From Dastarcus helophoroides (Eukaryota; Arthropoda; Insecta; Coleoptera; Bothrideridae): 64,000 nucleotides of DNA. Within the stretch, counting starts at the first letter, position 1. Every line of letters starts with the position of its first letter. A program made the position numbers and the translations under genes. Below, one piece after another: positions 21,186-32,456 of the stretch. The stretch lies in NCBI GenBank assembly GCA_028583605.1, contig CM053337.1:19157694-19221693 (forward strand). The letters run 5' to 3'. The notes under the pieces were generated by a model. The model ran no database searches, had not been told where the DNA came from, and worked only from the letters and a program-made list of their open reading frames with translations.

Positions 21186-21740
21186 CTCAATGTAAGTGGT
21201 CATTTTCAGGAAGTCAAATTTTGAGAAAAAACCGTAGTTTTTAAAAAGTTGAATTTTAAAAATTCAAACATTTCAAGTGGGTCATTATTTTTGAATATCG
21301 AAACATCCAAAAATATTCAAATTTTTAAAACGAATAAATATCTTTTAAAAATCGAATTTCCAAACTGTCAGATTTGCAAAAAAAAAACAAATAAATTAAA
21401 AATGTCGAGTTGAAAAAGTCGACATTTTAAAAAAGGTGTCCATTTTTACAAGATGGAAACTTTCAAAGGTGAAAATTTTCAAAAATTTGATCAAAAAGAT
21501 CAAAATCTTCCAAAAAAATTAGCTTGATTAAAATGTTCAAAAAAATCTGAAATTTTGAAAGGAAAATTTTCAAAAATTTGAGCAGTAACTGTTAACATTG
21601 GAATATGTTGGTAACGCGTGATAGTGAGGCGTGAGTGTACCCTCTATGCAAAAGCGTCCAACGCGCCTAAACAAGTTTTCACTTTAAAAATTGCATTTCC
21701 TGTTTCATTTCTTTTTTTTTTGGTGACACAGTTGGTTATT
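21186..21740. other. AT-rich spacer, no gene seen
   Basis: Low-complexity aaaatttt/aaaattttcaaa sequence. A short block near 21600-21680 (gtaacgcgtgatagtgaggc, caaaagcgtccaacgcgcct) is more complex and partly recurs near 49020 (caaaatcgcccaacacgcct, ttttcacttcaa). Confidence 0.5.
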
Positions 21741-22100
21741 TTCAAAAATTGAAATACAAATCTTGTCACTGAAGCCAAGAAAGATTCAAAAACACATCAA
21801 AGGTTGCTCGAACGCGTTTCAATAGCCAAGCTAGCATCTTCAGAGAGATACTAACAACTAATTCTAAAATTGAAATACAAATATTGTCCCCTGAAACCAA
21901 GAAAGATTAAAAAAGACAACAAAAGTTGCTGTAACGCGATTCGTCAGCCAAGTTATCAGCATGTCTCTGAAGATGATAGCTTGGCTGTCGAAACGCGTTA
22001 AAGCAACCTTTGTTGTGTTTTTTAATCTTTCTTGGTTTCAGGGGACAAGATTTGTATTCCAATTTTTGAAGATAACCAAGGACCAGTCCGTTCCACCAAG
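21741..22100 (+). mobile_element. Family-1 non-autonomous retroelement cluster, three partial copies in mixed orientation
   Basis: Two minus-oriented fragments (about 21741-21845 and 21870-21960) are followed by a plus-oriented one ending in gataaccaaggaccagtccg near 22090. Hallmarks: gttgctctaacgcg, gcttggctgtcgaaacgcg, cctttgttgtgttttttaat, ggtttcaggggacaag. The hammerhead-like core at 21967-22010 has a broken stem I (AAAG against GTCT). No coding capacity. Confidence 0.75.
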
Positions 22101-23184
22101 AAAAAAACCTAATCCTACAATTAACCCTTATATACTAAGAATATTCGCTTCGTGCATGATCGACTGCATCCGAACGCGCATGCGCATCTAATCATACACA
22201 TCGTAGTGTGACAATTCCTTATCTATCAACCTCAACTATCTTTAACAGAGATGAGTGGCCTAAAGGCCCAGCGCAACCATTCATAAGGTTGTCTCCAGAA
22301 TTATGTGTTTCATTTCGACCGTCACTTTGGGTGGGTACCAAGTTTGATGGAACCAACGACACACTTCGTGAGGTTTCATAAAGATAAAAGCGTAATCATC
22401 AAAACATTTCATTCTAAAAATTAGGAACAAAGCGAACGAAAGTGTTTTACTCTAGATATTAGTTCCGGCAATTTAGCTGAATTTCAAGGTACCCTAATTA
22501 CACGATTGAAAGTTATAATTTCAGACGCAGTGATTTACTGAAAAATTGCTCTTCTCCGCTACGAATGCGTGTCTGCATTCAGTATCTTCTTCAGTCGAAT
22601 CATCACGCCCATCGATGGCATCACTAGTTTTACTTTTTGATTTATTTTTATAGTCTACGTTTCAGATTTTATCGTTTACATTTATTAAAATACTGAAACG
22701 AACCATTTTCATCGGGAACAATTTAACCTTTGAATGAGTCGAGTTATAATCCGTGTTCACGAGCCGATGAAGTAATAACGCCTTCCTTACAATCACTGTC
22801 CTTGCAGCAAGTCAAGCTAATTTTTTTCCAAGACAACTATTGCCTCATCCGGAGACGCCGAAGTAAAACAACCGCGATTAATCTTGATTCATGTCGTAGT
22901 ATTAAACAACTGGGAAAATATGATCCCTGGGCTGATTTGTCTTTGAGGGGGAGTGGAAGCCATTTATGACCAGTGGCTGCTCAGTCGTATACATTGAGGA
23001 GACGTGGTGCATCGAAGAGACTAGCAAATAGTCAAGAAGAACGAGTGCTTTCGTTGGAGATGCAAAAACTGATGGCTCTGATTCCCCCAAGAGCAATAAG
23101 ACAGTCGAAGGCAACAAATTCCTGTGCAGGCGAATATCGTGGCTGCGAAATTACGAATATGGACCGGAATGACATTAACAGATG
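22101..23184. other. Complex island with possible exon-like sequence
   Basis: Non-repetitive. On the minus strand near 22600-22540 there is CTGAAGAAG followed by a hairpin (GAATGC...GCATTC), resembling the CUGAAGA-hairpin of the retroelements here but without GAAAC. From 22989 on the plus strand, after a possible acceptor (gtggctgctcag), a frame of about 35 residues (RRRGASKRLANSQEERVLS, EMQKLMALIPPRAI) looks protein-like, but no domain or second exon could be tied to it, and it then runs into the GATGAA microsatellite. Confidence 0.3.
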
Positions 23185-23966
23185 GAGATGGAGATGGAGA
23201 TGAAGATGAAGATGAAGATGAAGATGAAGATGAAGATGAAGATGAAGATGAAGATGAAGATGAAGATGAAGATGAAGATGAAGATGAAGATGAAGATGAA
23301 GATGAAGATGAAGATGAAGATGAAGATGAAGATGAAGATGAAGATGAAGATGAAGATGAAGATGAAGATGAAGATGAAGATGAAGATGAAGATGAAGATG
23401 AAGATGAAGATGAAGATGAAGATGAAGATGAAGATGAAGATGAAGATGAAGATGAAGATGAAGATGAAGATGAAGATGAAGATGAAGATGAAGATGAAGA
23501 TGAAGATGAAGATGAAGATGAAGATGAAGATGAAGATGAAGATGAAGATGAAGATGAAGATGAAGATGAAGATGAAGATAAAGATAAAGATAAAGATAAA
23601 GATAAAGATAAAGATAAAGATAAAGATAAAGATAAAGATAAAGATATAGATGAAGATGAAGATGATGACCATGGATGATGGATGATGGATGATGGATGAT
23701 GGACCATGGATGATGGATGATGGATGATGGATGATGGATGATGGATGATGGATGATGGATGATGGATGATGGATGATGGATGATGGATGATGGATGATGG
23801 ATGATGGATGATGGATGATGGATGATGGATGATGGATGAGGGATGATGGATGAAGGATGACGGATGACGGATGACAGATGACGGATGACGGATGACGGAT
23901 GACGGATGAAGGATGACGGATGACGGACGACGGATGACGGATGGCGGATGACAGATGAAGTATGAC
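23185..23966 (+). repeat. Compound microsatellite, copy 1: (GATGAA)n-(GATAAA)n-(GGATGAT)n
   Basis: GATGAA runs from about 23200 to 23578, GATAAA to about 23643, then GATGATGACCATGG and a GGATGAT/GGATGACGGATGA block. The long Asp-Glu, Ser and His-Leu frames through it are products of the repeat. Confidence 0.95.
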
Positions 23967-24680
23967 GGATGAAGATGAAGATGAAGATGAAGATGAAGAT
24001 GAAGATGAAGATGAAGATGAAGATGAAGATGAAGATGAAGATGAAGATGAAGATGAAGATGAAGATGAAGATGAAGATGAAGATGAAGATGAAGATGAAG
24101 ATGAAGATGAAGATGAAGATGAAGATGAAGATGAAGATGAAGATGAAGATGAAGATGAAGATGAAGATGAAGATGAAGATGAAGATGAAGATGAAGATGA
24201 AGATGAAGATGAAGATGAAGATGAAGATGAAGATGAAGATGAAGATGAAGATAAAGATAAAGATAAAGATAAAGATAAAGATAAAGATAAAGATAAAGAT
24301 AAAGATAAAGATATAGATGAAGATGAAGATGATGACCATGGATGATGGATGATGGATGATGGATGATGGACCATGGATGATGGATGATGGATGATGGATG
24401 ATGGATGATGGATGATGGATGATGGATGATGGATGATGGATGATGGATGATGGATGATGGATGATGGATGATGGATGATGGATGATGGATGATGGATGAT
24501 GGATGAGGGATGATGGATGAAGGATGACGGATGACGGATGACAGATGACGGATGACGGATGACGGATGACGGATGAAGGATGACGGATGACGGACGACGG
24601 ATGACGGATGGCGGATGACAGATGAAGTATGACGGATGACGGATGGCAGATGACGGATGATGATGATGATGATGATGAGA
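23967..24680 (+). repeat. Compound microsatellite, copy 2 (tandem duplication of copy 1)
   Basis: Same order of blocks, with the distinctive gatgatgaccatgg at 24328-24341 against 23661-23674, an offset of 667 bp, and the same ggatggcggatgacagatga end. The GATGAA tract is shorter (about 285 bp against 375 bp). It closes with a (GAT)n tract and aaaagaaaaagaaaag. Confidence 0.95.
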
Positions 24681-25695
24681 AAAAGAAAAAGAAAAGAAGT
24701 CCTATTTGACACAGTGAGAACTTCTAAACGACTCTTCTATAGAACTTCTATTTCCTGAAGAACTTCTAAACTATGGGAGTCTTTGCTAAGCAGGCGTTTC
24801 GCCGGTAATTACTTGTTCTCGTTTAAAACGACTGTTCATCGCCATCTCTCTTCATTTCCATCTCCTACTCGATAGACTTCATGGGTATTTTATGTTTACT
24901 ATTCTTTGGAAGAGATTTGTCTTTCATGGCAGCTACTCGCAAGAAGTAAGGCCCCCAAGAGCAACATTTTTTTTTGACTTTGACATTATGTTTAGAGGAT
25001 TTGGAAGTTTCAATGAAACGTTGAAAAGTCGAGATTTTATTAAAATTCCGAAAGTTGTTAAGAACTTTTTGTGTTCCAGGTTTTTATCGAAATCTGAAAT
25101 TTGTTGTCAATTTAAAGTTTAAGCTTGAAATTTTAAAATTCGAATATTTGCGCCCCTTTTTATAGATTTTAGATTCACATTCATTAAAAAAACATAAAAT
25201 TTTGAGTTAAGACATCCTCAAAATTCGAGTTAAACGTTATTTACGTTTTTGGAACTTACGTTTTTTTTTTCGAAAATTTCGTCGCTCAAAATTTCGATTT
25301 CCTTCAAATTTCGACTTCTGAAATGCGATTTTTAAAAATTTTGACATTTTGAAATTTTCGGTTTTTTTTCAAAAATTTGACTTGTAAATTTAACTTAAAA
25401 AAACTTAAAAAAAGATCGACATTTTAAGATTTGCAGTTTTACCAAATTTCAATTTTTATCAAAATATTGATTTTTTTTTCAGAACTTTGAAATTGAAGAT
25501 TTAAACTGACTAATTTAATTTTTTTTTGAAAACTTCGATTTTCTTGATTTTTTGTAATTATTAGAATATGAAAATTTTTCTTTTTTTTTAAATTTTAATT
25601 TCGACTTTTTTTGAATCTTAATTTTTGAAGTGACTAAAAATAGAGAAAAAATGCATGGAATTGCCATTTATGTAATATACTTATATTGCGTTACC
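24681..25695. other. Spacer, no gene seen
   Basis: The first ~280 bp are fairly complex (three gaacttct motifs near 24720-24770); the rest is A/T-rich with 'aaatttcga' strings. Confidence 0.5.
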
Positions 25696-25760
25696 AAAAA
25701 GGGCGATTTGAACTACTTGAACTACTAGTCGATTGCTCAACCAGTGCGTCACTCCGGACA
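25696..25760 (-). other. Weak tRNA-like (Pol III) relic
   Basis: The minus strand reads cactggttgagcaatcgact, then 16 nt on has GTTCAAATC, which fits the B-box consensus GWTCRANNC, and soon a run of five T. Stems do not form a clean cloverleaf. It could be the head of a decayed SINE or chance. Confidence 0.25.
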
Positions 25761-25849
25761 TTTAATGAGAATTCTTAAAATCTCTCCAACCTTCGAATAA
25801 TCCGATGTCTGGATAATCTGCCACCCGCTAATCGGGGTGAAAATGCAAA

Positions 25850-28800
25850 AAAGAGAAATGGGGGGCAAAATAAAAATATGATGAAGAAAAATTGGGAGGA
25901 GGGAGTGAATAATGGGGGCACCACGAAAATATATAAAAAAGTGGGGGGGGGGCAAAATAAAAATATGAAGAAGAAAAATGTGGTGAGGGTGAAAAATTGG
26001 AATGCACCAAGAAAATACATAAAAAAGAAAGATTGGAGGGGGGCAAAATAAAAATATGAAGAATACAAATCGGAGCGGGGAGGATAAAAATATAAAGAAG
26101 AAAAATGGGCGGAAGGTTGAAAATGGGGGACTCCAAGAAAATACATAAAAAAGAAAAATTGGAGGGGGTAAAATAAAAATATGAAAAAGAAAAATTGAAC
26201 AATGGGGCTGCACCACGAAAATATATAAGAAATTGGGGGAGGATAAAATATGAAGAAGAAAAATGGGGGACACCAAGAAAATACTTAAAAAAGAAAAATT
26301 GAAGGGGGGCAAAATAAAAATATGAAGAATAAAAATGGGGGAGCTAAACAAAAATATGAAAAAGAAAAATGAGGAGAGGGTAAAAAATTGGGGGGCACCA
26401 AGAAAAAATATTAAAAAAAAATTGGCGGGGGGCAAACAAAAAAATATGAAAAAAAAATTGGGGGGCAAATTAAAAATATAAAGAAGCAAAATTAGAAGAA
26501 GGGGATAAATAATGGGGGCACCACGAAAATATATAAAAAAGTGGGGGGGGGCAAAATAAAAATATGAAGAAGAAAAATGGGGATGCACCAAGAAAATACA
26601 TAAAAAAGAATTGAAGGGGGCCAAATAAAAATATGAAGAATAAAAATCGCAGGGGGGGCAAAATAAAAATATGAAGAAGAAAAAATGGAAGGAGGGTAAA
26701 AAATAAGGGGACACCAAGAAAATACTTAAAAAACAAAAATTGGAGGGGGGCAAAATAAAAATATGAAAAAGAAAAATTGGGGGGGGGGGCAAAATAAAAA
26801 TATGAAGAAGAAAAATTGGGGAAAGGGGTGGAAAATGGGGGGGCACCGCGAAAATATATAAAAGATTTGGGGGGCAAAATAAATATATAAAGAAGAAAAA
26901 TGGATGGAGGGTGAAAAATAAGGGGCACCAAGAAAATACATAAAAAAGAAAAATTGAAGGGGGCAAAATAATAATATGAAGAATAAAAATGGGGGAGCAA
27001 AACGAAAATATGAAAATGAAAAATGAGGGGAGGGTGAAAAATTGGGGGGCACCAAAAAAATATATAAAAAAGAAAAATTGAAGGGGGGCAAAATAAAAAT
27101 ATGAAGAATAAAAATTATGGCGAGGGGGGGCACTACGAAAGTATGAAAAACATTGGGGGGCAAAATAAAAATATAAAGAAAAAAATGGGGGGAGGGAGTG
27201 AAAATCGGGGGCATCAAGAAAATACATAAACAAGAAAAATTGGAGGGAGCAAAATAAAAAATATGAAGAATAAAAATGGGGGGTTTGAAAAATGGGGGAC
27301 ACCACGAAAATACATAAAAAAGAAAAAGTGAAGGAGGACAAAATAAAAATATTAAGAATAAAAATGGGGGGGGGGGCAAAACAAAAATATGAAGTTGAAA
27401 AATGAGGGCGGGTAAAAAATCGGGGGGCACCAAGAAAATATATAAAATAGAAAAATTGGAGGAGGAAAATCAAAAATATGAAAAAAAATTGGGGGGGCAA
27501 AATAAAAATATAAAGAAGAAAAAGTGGAAGAAGGGGATGAATAATGGGGGCATCACAAAAATATATAAAAAAGTGGGGGGCAAAATCAAAATAAGGAGAA
27601 GAAAAGTGGGGATGCACCAAGAAAATACATAAAGAAGAAAAATTGGAGGGGGGAAAAATAAAAATATCAAGAATAAAAATGGTGGGGGGGGCAAAACAAA
27701 AATATGAGGAAGAAACATTGGGAAAAAAGGGGTGAAAAATGGGAGGGCACCACGAAAATATCTAAAAAATTGCGGGTAAAATAAAAATATTAAGAAGAAA
27801 AATGGGGGGTATCAAGAAAATACATAAAAAAGAAAAAATGGAGGAAGGCAAAATAAAATCATGAAGACTAAAACTGAGGGGTGTGAAATATGGGGGTACT
27901 ACAAAAATACATAAAAAATTGGGGGGGGGGCAAAATAAAAAATGAAGAAAAAAATGGGGTTAAAGTTAAAAATGTGGGGGCATCAAGAAAATACATAAAG
28001 AAGAAAAATTGGTGGGGGGCAAAATAAAAATATGAAGAATAAAAATGGGGGGTATGAAAAAGGGGGGGCACAACAAAAATATGAAGAAGAAAAATTGGGA
28101 AAAAAGGGGTGAAAAATGGGAGGGCACCACGAAAGTAAAAAATTGCGGGCAAAATAAAAATATTAAGAAGAAACATGGGGGGCATCAAAATGCATTAAAA
28201 AGAAAAATTGGAGGAAGTCAAAATAAAATCATGAAGACTAAAACTGAGGGGTGTGAAATATGGGGGGTACTACAAAAATGCATAAAAAATGGGGGGGCAA
28301 AATAAAAAATGAAGAAAAAAAAGGGGTGAAGGTGAAAAATGTGGGAGCATCAAGAAAATACATAAAGAAGAAAAGGGGTGGAAAATGCGCGAAAATATAT
28401 AAAAGATTTGGGGGACCAAATAAAAATATAAAGAAGAAAAATGGATGGAGGGTGAGAAATAAGGGGCCCAAGAAAATACATAAAAAAGAAAAATTGAAGG
28501 GGGGCAAAATAAAAATATGAAGAATAAAAATGGGGGGTATGAAAAATGGGGGGCACAAAAAAAACATAACAATTGGGGGTAAAATAAAACTATGAAGAAG
28601 AAAAATAGGGAGGGGTAAACAATTGGGGAGTACCACAAAAAAACCGAAAAAGAAAACATTTGGGGGCAAAATAAAAATATGAAGAACCTAAATGGGGGGA
28701 AATGGGGGGTACCACGAAAATACATAAATATATTAAAAGGAAACATTGGGGGGGTCACCAAGGATATATTTAAAAAAGAAAAATTGAAGGGGTGATGAAA

Positions 28801-28932
28801 AAATTAGTGAAGGCACCATGAAAATATGTAAAAAAGGAAAATTGAAGGGGGATACAAAATTAAGGGAAGGGGCAAAATGAAAATATGTTAAAAAGAAAAT
28901 TTGAGGGGTATATGTGGGGGGGGGGGGGCGAA
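25850..28932 (+). repeat. G-run-rich, purine-biased minisatellite region
   Basis: Irregular ~90-110-bp modules such as gggggcaaaataaaaatatg, aagaagaaaaatgggg, caccaagaaaatacataaaa and agaaaaattggagggggg. Dozens of runs of 4-13 G lie on the plus strand (the longest about 28917-28929), mixed with A-rich tracts. The long Phe/Pro/Ile-rich minus-strand frames arise from the repeat. There is high potential for G-quadruplexes. Confidence 0.9.
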
Positions 28933-29590
28933 GTGGATGTTAATCACCGTTCTCAATTATTTGTAATTCTCCTGAACTGAGAGAAACCGCTGAAAGTTTG
29001 CAAAAAGATTTTTTTTTGAAAAATCTTAAAATTTGTTATGTCATAGTTTAAAATTTTTACGTCTGTCGGCAGGCCCCATAATTGCCTAATTTTTTTTTAG
29101 AAATTGCTTCTTTTTCCAAAATTTTTTTCTTAGCATTTGGACCTTTTTCAAATTTCGACTCTTTCGGAAAATCTCGACTTTTTAAAAAAATCCACATTTC
29201 AAAATATCTATTTTTTTCACAATTTCCACAAATTCCTTATTCTACTAGTGACTTACTTTAAGAATTCATATTTTTAAAAATTTTTCAAAAGAAGAAATTT
29301 CGAATTCGTTCTTTTGAAAAATTTTGATTTCTTCAAAATTTCAAATTCATCATCAAATCAAGAAACTGAAGATTAAAGAGTTAAATTTAGAATATTGATA
29401 AGAATATAGTCTCTGGATAAGAATTAAAATATTTCAGTCGGAGTAAAAAAATTCCAGGCTTAAACATCCTGTCAAATTTTCATTTAAATTAAAAATTTTT
29501 TAATTACAGTAGAAATTTTGAGAGCTATTGTGAAAAATTCTAGAACAAAAACCTCATAGCTTCTAATATTAAATTTTCAGAAAAAAGTTT
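28933..29590. other. AT-rich spacer, no gene seen
   Basis: aaaattt-type low-complexity sequence with one complex patch (gtctgtcggcaggccccata, 29062-29081). Confidence 0.5.
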
Positions 29591-31275
29591 AAATTTAATT
29601 TTAAAGGTTCCTTGGACTTCAAAATTTAAAACAAACTTGTCCCCTGAAAAAAAAAAAAGATTAAAAAAAAAAAAGGGTTGTTAACCGTTTGAAAATTTTT
29701 TTAGCTTAAAAACATACTTCTAAACAAAATAAAAATTGGTTTCAGCCAAAATTTAAAACAATAATAATAAATACACAAAAAAAAAAGTTATGAGTTGTGG
29801 GGGGAAATCGATCATCTAAAAAAATCATTTAAAGGGCAATACGAGAGCTTGAACTTTAGAATTTTAAACTCGAAAAAATAGAAATATGGAAAAAAAATTG
29901 TTGAAAAAATTTAAAAAAAAAAACGTCGAAATTTAATTTTGATGGAACGGACTGGTCCTTGGTTATCTTAAAAATTGAAATACAAAACTTGCCCCCTGAA
30001 ACCAAAAAAGGTTAAAAAACACAAAAAAGGTTGCTCTAACCTTTTCGACACCCCAAGCTGTCTCTTTAGCCTTGAACACCATACTTCTAAAACAAAATAA
30101 AAAATTGGGATTTCACCCGAAATTTAAAACAATAATAATAAATACACACAAAAAAAGTGTATGAGTTGATGAGGGAAACTCGATCATCTAGAAAAATCAG
30201 TTTTAAGACAATACGAGAGCTTGAACTTTAGAATTTAATCTCGAAGTAAATAGAAATATGGAAAAAAAATTGTTGAAAAATTTAATAAAAAAAACGTTCG
30301 AAATTTAATTTTGATGGAACGGAACTGGTTCTTGGTTATCTTCAAAAATTGAAATACAGAACTTGTCCCCTGAAACCAAAAAAGATTAAAAAACACAACA
30401 AAGGTTGCTCTAACGCGTTTCGACAGCCAAGCTGTCATCTTTAGCCTTGAACACCATACTTCTAAAACAAAATGAAAAAATTGGGATTTCAGCCGAAATT
30501 TAAAACAATAATAATAAATACACACAAAAAAAGTGTATGAGTTGATGAGGGAAACTCGATCATCTAGAAAAATCAGTTTTAAGACAATACGAGAGCTTGA
30601 ACTTTGGAATTTAATCTCAAGAAAATAGAAATATGGAAAAAAATTGTTGAAAAATTTAATAAAAAAACGTTGAAATTTAATTTTGATGGAACGGACTGGT
30701 CCTTGGTTATCTTCAAAAATTGAAATACAGAACTTGTCCCCTGAAACCAAAAAAGATTAAAAAACACAACAAAGGTTGCTCTAACGCGTTTCGACAGCCA
30801 AGCTGTCATCTTTAGCCTTGAAACACCATACTTCTAAAACAAAATAAAAAAATTGGGATTTCAGCCGAAATTTAAAATAATAATAATAAATACACACAAA
30901 AAAAGTGTATGAGTTGATGAGGGAAACTCGATCATCTAGAAAAATCAGTTTTAAGACAATACGAGAGCTTGAACTTTAGAATTTAATCTCGAGAAAATAG
31001 AAATATGGAAAAAAATTGTTGAAAAATTTTATAAAAAAACGTCGAAATTTAATTTTGATGGAACGGACTGGTCCTTGGTTATCTTCAAAAATTGAAATAC
31101 AGAACTTGTCCCCTGAAACCAAAAAAAGGTTAAAAAACACAACAAAGGTTGCTCTAACGCGTTTCGACAGCCAAGCTGTCATCTTCAGAGAGAAACTGAA
31201 CTTGGTTTCAGGGGACAAGTTCTGTATTTCAATTTTTCAAGATAACCAAGGACAGTCCGTTCCATCAAAAACAAT
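29590..31275 (-). repeat. 372-bp tandem repeat built on family-1 retroelement sequence, about 4.5 units
   Basis: The landmark gatggaacgga occurs at 29941, 30313, 30685 and 31057, exactly 372 bp apart, with a decayed unit before. Each unit has the family-1 sequence (minus orientation) plus about 230 bp of other DNA (caccatacttctaaaacaaa, gtatgagttgatgagggaaa, cgatcatctagaaaaatcag). In the upstream units the ribozyme-like CUGAAGA is CUAAAGA; in the last unit it is intact. The cluster closes with an inverted family-1 end (about 31198-31275). Confidence 0.9.
31152..31192 (-). ncRNA. Hammerhead-ribozyme-like motif, family 1
   Basis: Minus strand: CUCU, CUGAAGA, a GACAGC-UUG-GCUGUC hairpin, GAAAC, GC, GUU, AGAG. 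CUCU pairs with AGAG (stem I) and AC with GU (stem III). One extra U sits between CUGAAGA and the hairpin, which a strict hammerhead lacks. Activity is unproven. Confidence 0.45.
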
Positions 31276-31646
31276 TTTACATTTATATTAAATTTTAGAT
31301 AAATGTTCAGTTCAAATTGTAGGGCGGTAACGTAATATTACTGAAATCGATAATAGAGACGTCTACGTTTATGATAATAGTTAGAGGACCAAAGAAAGGA
31401 GGCCGCTGTCAAAATAAAAGTTACTTTCAAAAGAAAGTAACCATAGAGAAAACTCTATGGTTGTTCAAATCGTATAAATAGGTTATTTAAGCTCTATGAA
31501 TATACATTTTAGATAAAAAGTAGTCTACTAACTATTCCGCATCGTAAGGAATGTCTGTACCAATTTTCCTCATAATCGCTTCTGTGGCTGAGCCGTGCAA
31601 AAGCGGACAAACAAGCAGACACACACACTTTCTCATTTAGTAAGGA
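31276..31646. other. Complex spacer with two abutting perfect hairpins; possible LINE/SINE tail
   Basis: Contains the twin hairpins at 31420-31460. From 31560 to 31646, the sequence gagccgtgcaaaagcggaca and acacacactttctcatttag resembles the 3' tails of insect non-LTR elements; that resemblance is from memory and weak. Confidence 0.4.
31420..31460. repeat. Two adjacent perfect inverted repeats, each with an AAAA loop
   Basis: GTTACTTTC-AAAA-GAAAGTAAC (31420-31441) shares its last base with CCATAGAG-AAAA-CTCTATGG (31441-31460). On the opposite strand the loops are TTTT. Confidence 0.9.
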
Positions 31647-31765
31647 TTTTTTTTTGTGGAACGGACTGGTCCTCGGTTATCTTCCAAAATTGATTTGTCG
31701 TTTAAGAGCAACCTTTGTTGTGTTTTTTAATCTTTCAGGTTTCAGAGGACAAGTTCTGCATTTCA
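31647..31765 (+). mobile_element. Family-1 element, 119 bp, internally deleted, with 12-bp target duplication
   Basis: Flanked by ATTTAGTAAGGA at 31635-31646 and 31766-31777. It begins in a T run with gtggaacggactggtcctcg and ends acaagttctgcatttca. The CUGAAGA hairpin is missing. Confidence 0.85.
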
Positions 31766-31953
31766 ATTTAGTAAGGAAATAAGTGGCTTTAAATTTGCAG
31801 TATCATTCACGTATCAAGTTCGATATTTTATTTTATTTTTCTATATTGTTGGACTCTCACCCCAAAATTTCGACATGTTCTTGAAATTGCAGGAAGGAAG
31901 TAAAAATTATTTTTCCTAAGTCGTAATTTCGAGGTAAATTCCAAATTTGTATA

Positions 31954-32443
31954 TTAGAGGATATACTTCTTCGGGGATTGGACCGTGTCAAAGAACTACT
32001 AAAAGTGTTCGACGTTTCGCCCACCATCGTAGGGGGCTTCTTCAGGAACAAAGAAAAGAAAAAATGAAAAGAGGAATATAAGGGAATATGCAAAAAAAAC
32101 GAAAAAAAGAAGAGTTTCGCCTCTGGTATGGTGGACATATTAAGTTACCGTGCTCTTCTGTCTAAACTTTCTTATCCTTTGTACCAATTTTCAATTCAGA
32201 AGAGTTTCGCCTCTGGTATGGTGGACATACTGATGTTTTGAAATTGGCCTTTTCTTTCTTTCGTTTTTTTTCGCATATTCCCTCATATTCCTCTTTTCAT
32301 TTTTTCATTTCTTTGTTCCCGAAGAAGCCCCCTACGATGGTGGGCGAAACGTCGAACACTTTTAGTAGTTCTTTGACACGGTCCAATCCCGGAAGAAGTA
32401 TATCCTCTACTGACTCTGGCCGTGGAAGCCTTCGTTATCATAT
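31954..32443. mobile_element. Family-2 foldback element, 490 bp, with 14-bp target duplication
   Basis: TCCAAATTTGTATA at 31940-31953 is repeated at 32443-32456. Inside are ~140-bp inverted arms (31960-32105 and 32255-32405) that contain cgtttcgcccaccatcgtag and its complement, and a direct repeat of agagtttcgcctctggtatg at about 32110 and 32200. No coding frame. Each arm carries a hammerhead-like core; only the left one is intact. Confidence 0.85.
32006..32050 (-). ncRNA. Hammerhead-ribozyme-like motif, family 2
   Basis: Minus strand: UGUUC, CUGAAGA, a hairpin closed by GCCC/GGGC, GAAAC, GUC, GAACA. UGUUC pairs fully with GAACA (5-bp stem I). One A separates CUGAAGA from the stem, the same offset as in family 1. 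Stem III would have essentially no loop, which weakens the case. The right-arm copy (~32313-32357, plus) has CCGAAGA. Confidence 0.4.
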
Positions 32444-32456
32444 CCAAATTTGTATA

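Noticed and set aside
22973..23184. A helix-loop-helix-like exon (EMQKLMALIPP)
   Set aside because: The short similarity is too weak, an in-frame stop lies just upstream, and no second exon was found.
23021..24712. Asp-Glu, Ser, His-Leu and Ile-Phe repeat proteins on both strands
   Set aside because: Translations of the GATGAA/GATAAA/GGATGAT microsatellites in every frame; no non-repetitive domain attached.
25749..28761. 623-residue and other Phe/Pro-rich minus-strand ORFs resembling membrane proteins
   Set aside because: They are the complement of the G-run/A-rich minisatellite; composition explains the hydrophobicity and absence of stops.
30235..31218. Minus-strand ORFs of 76-171 residues in the 372-bp repeat
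   Set aside because: They are translations of the tandem repeat and the non-autonomous element; no reverse transcriptase or transposase motif.
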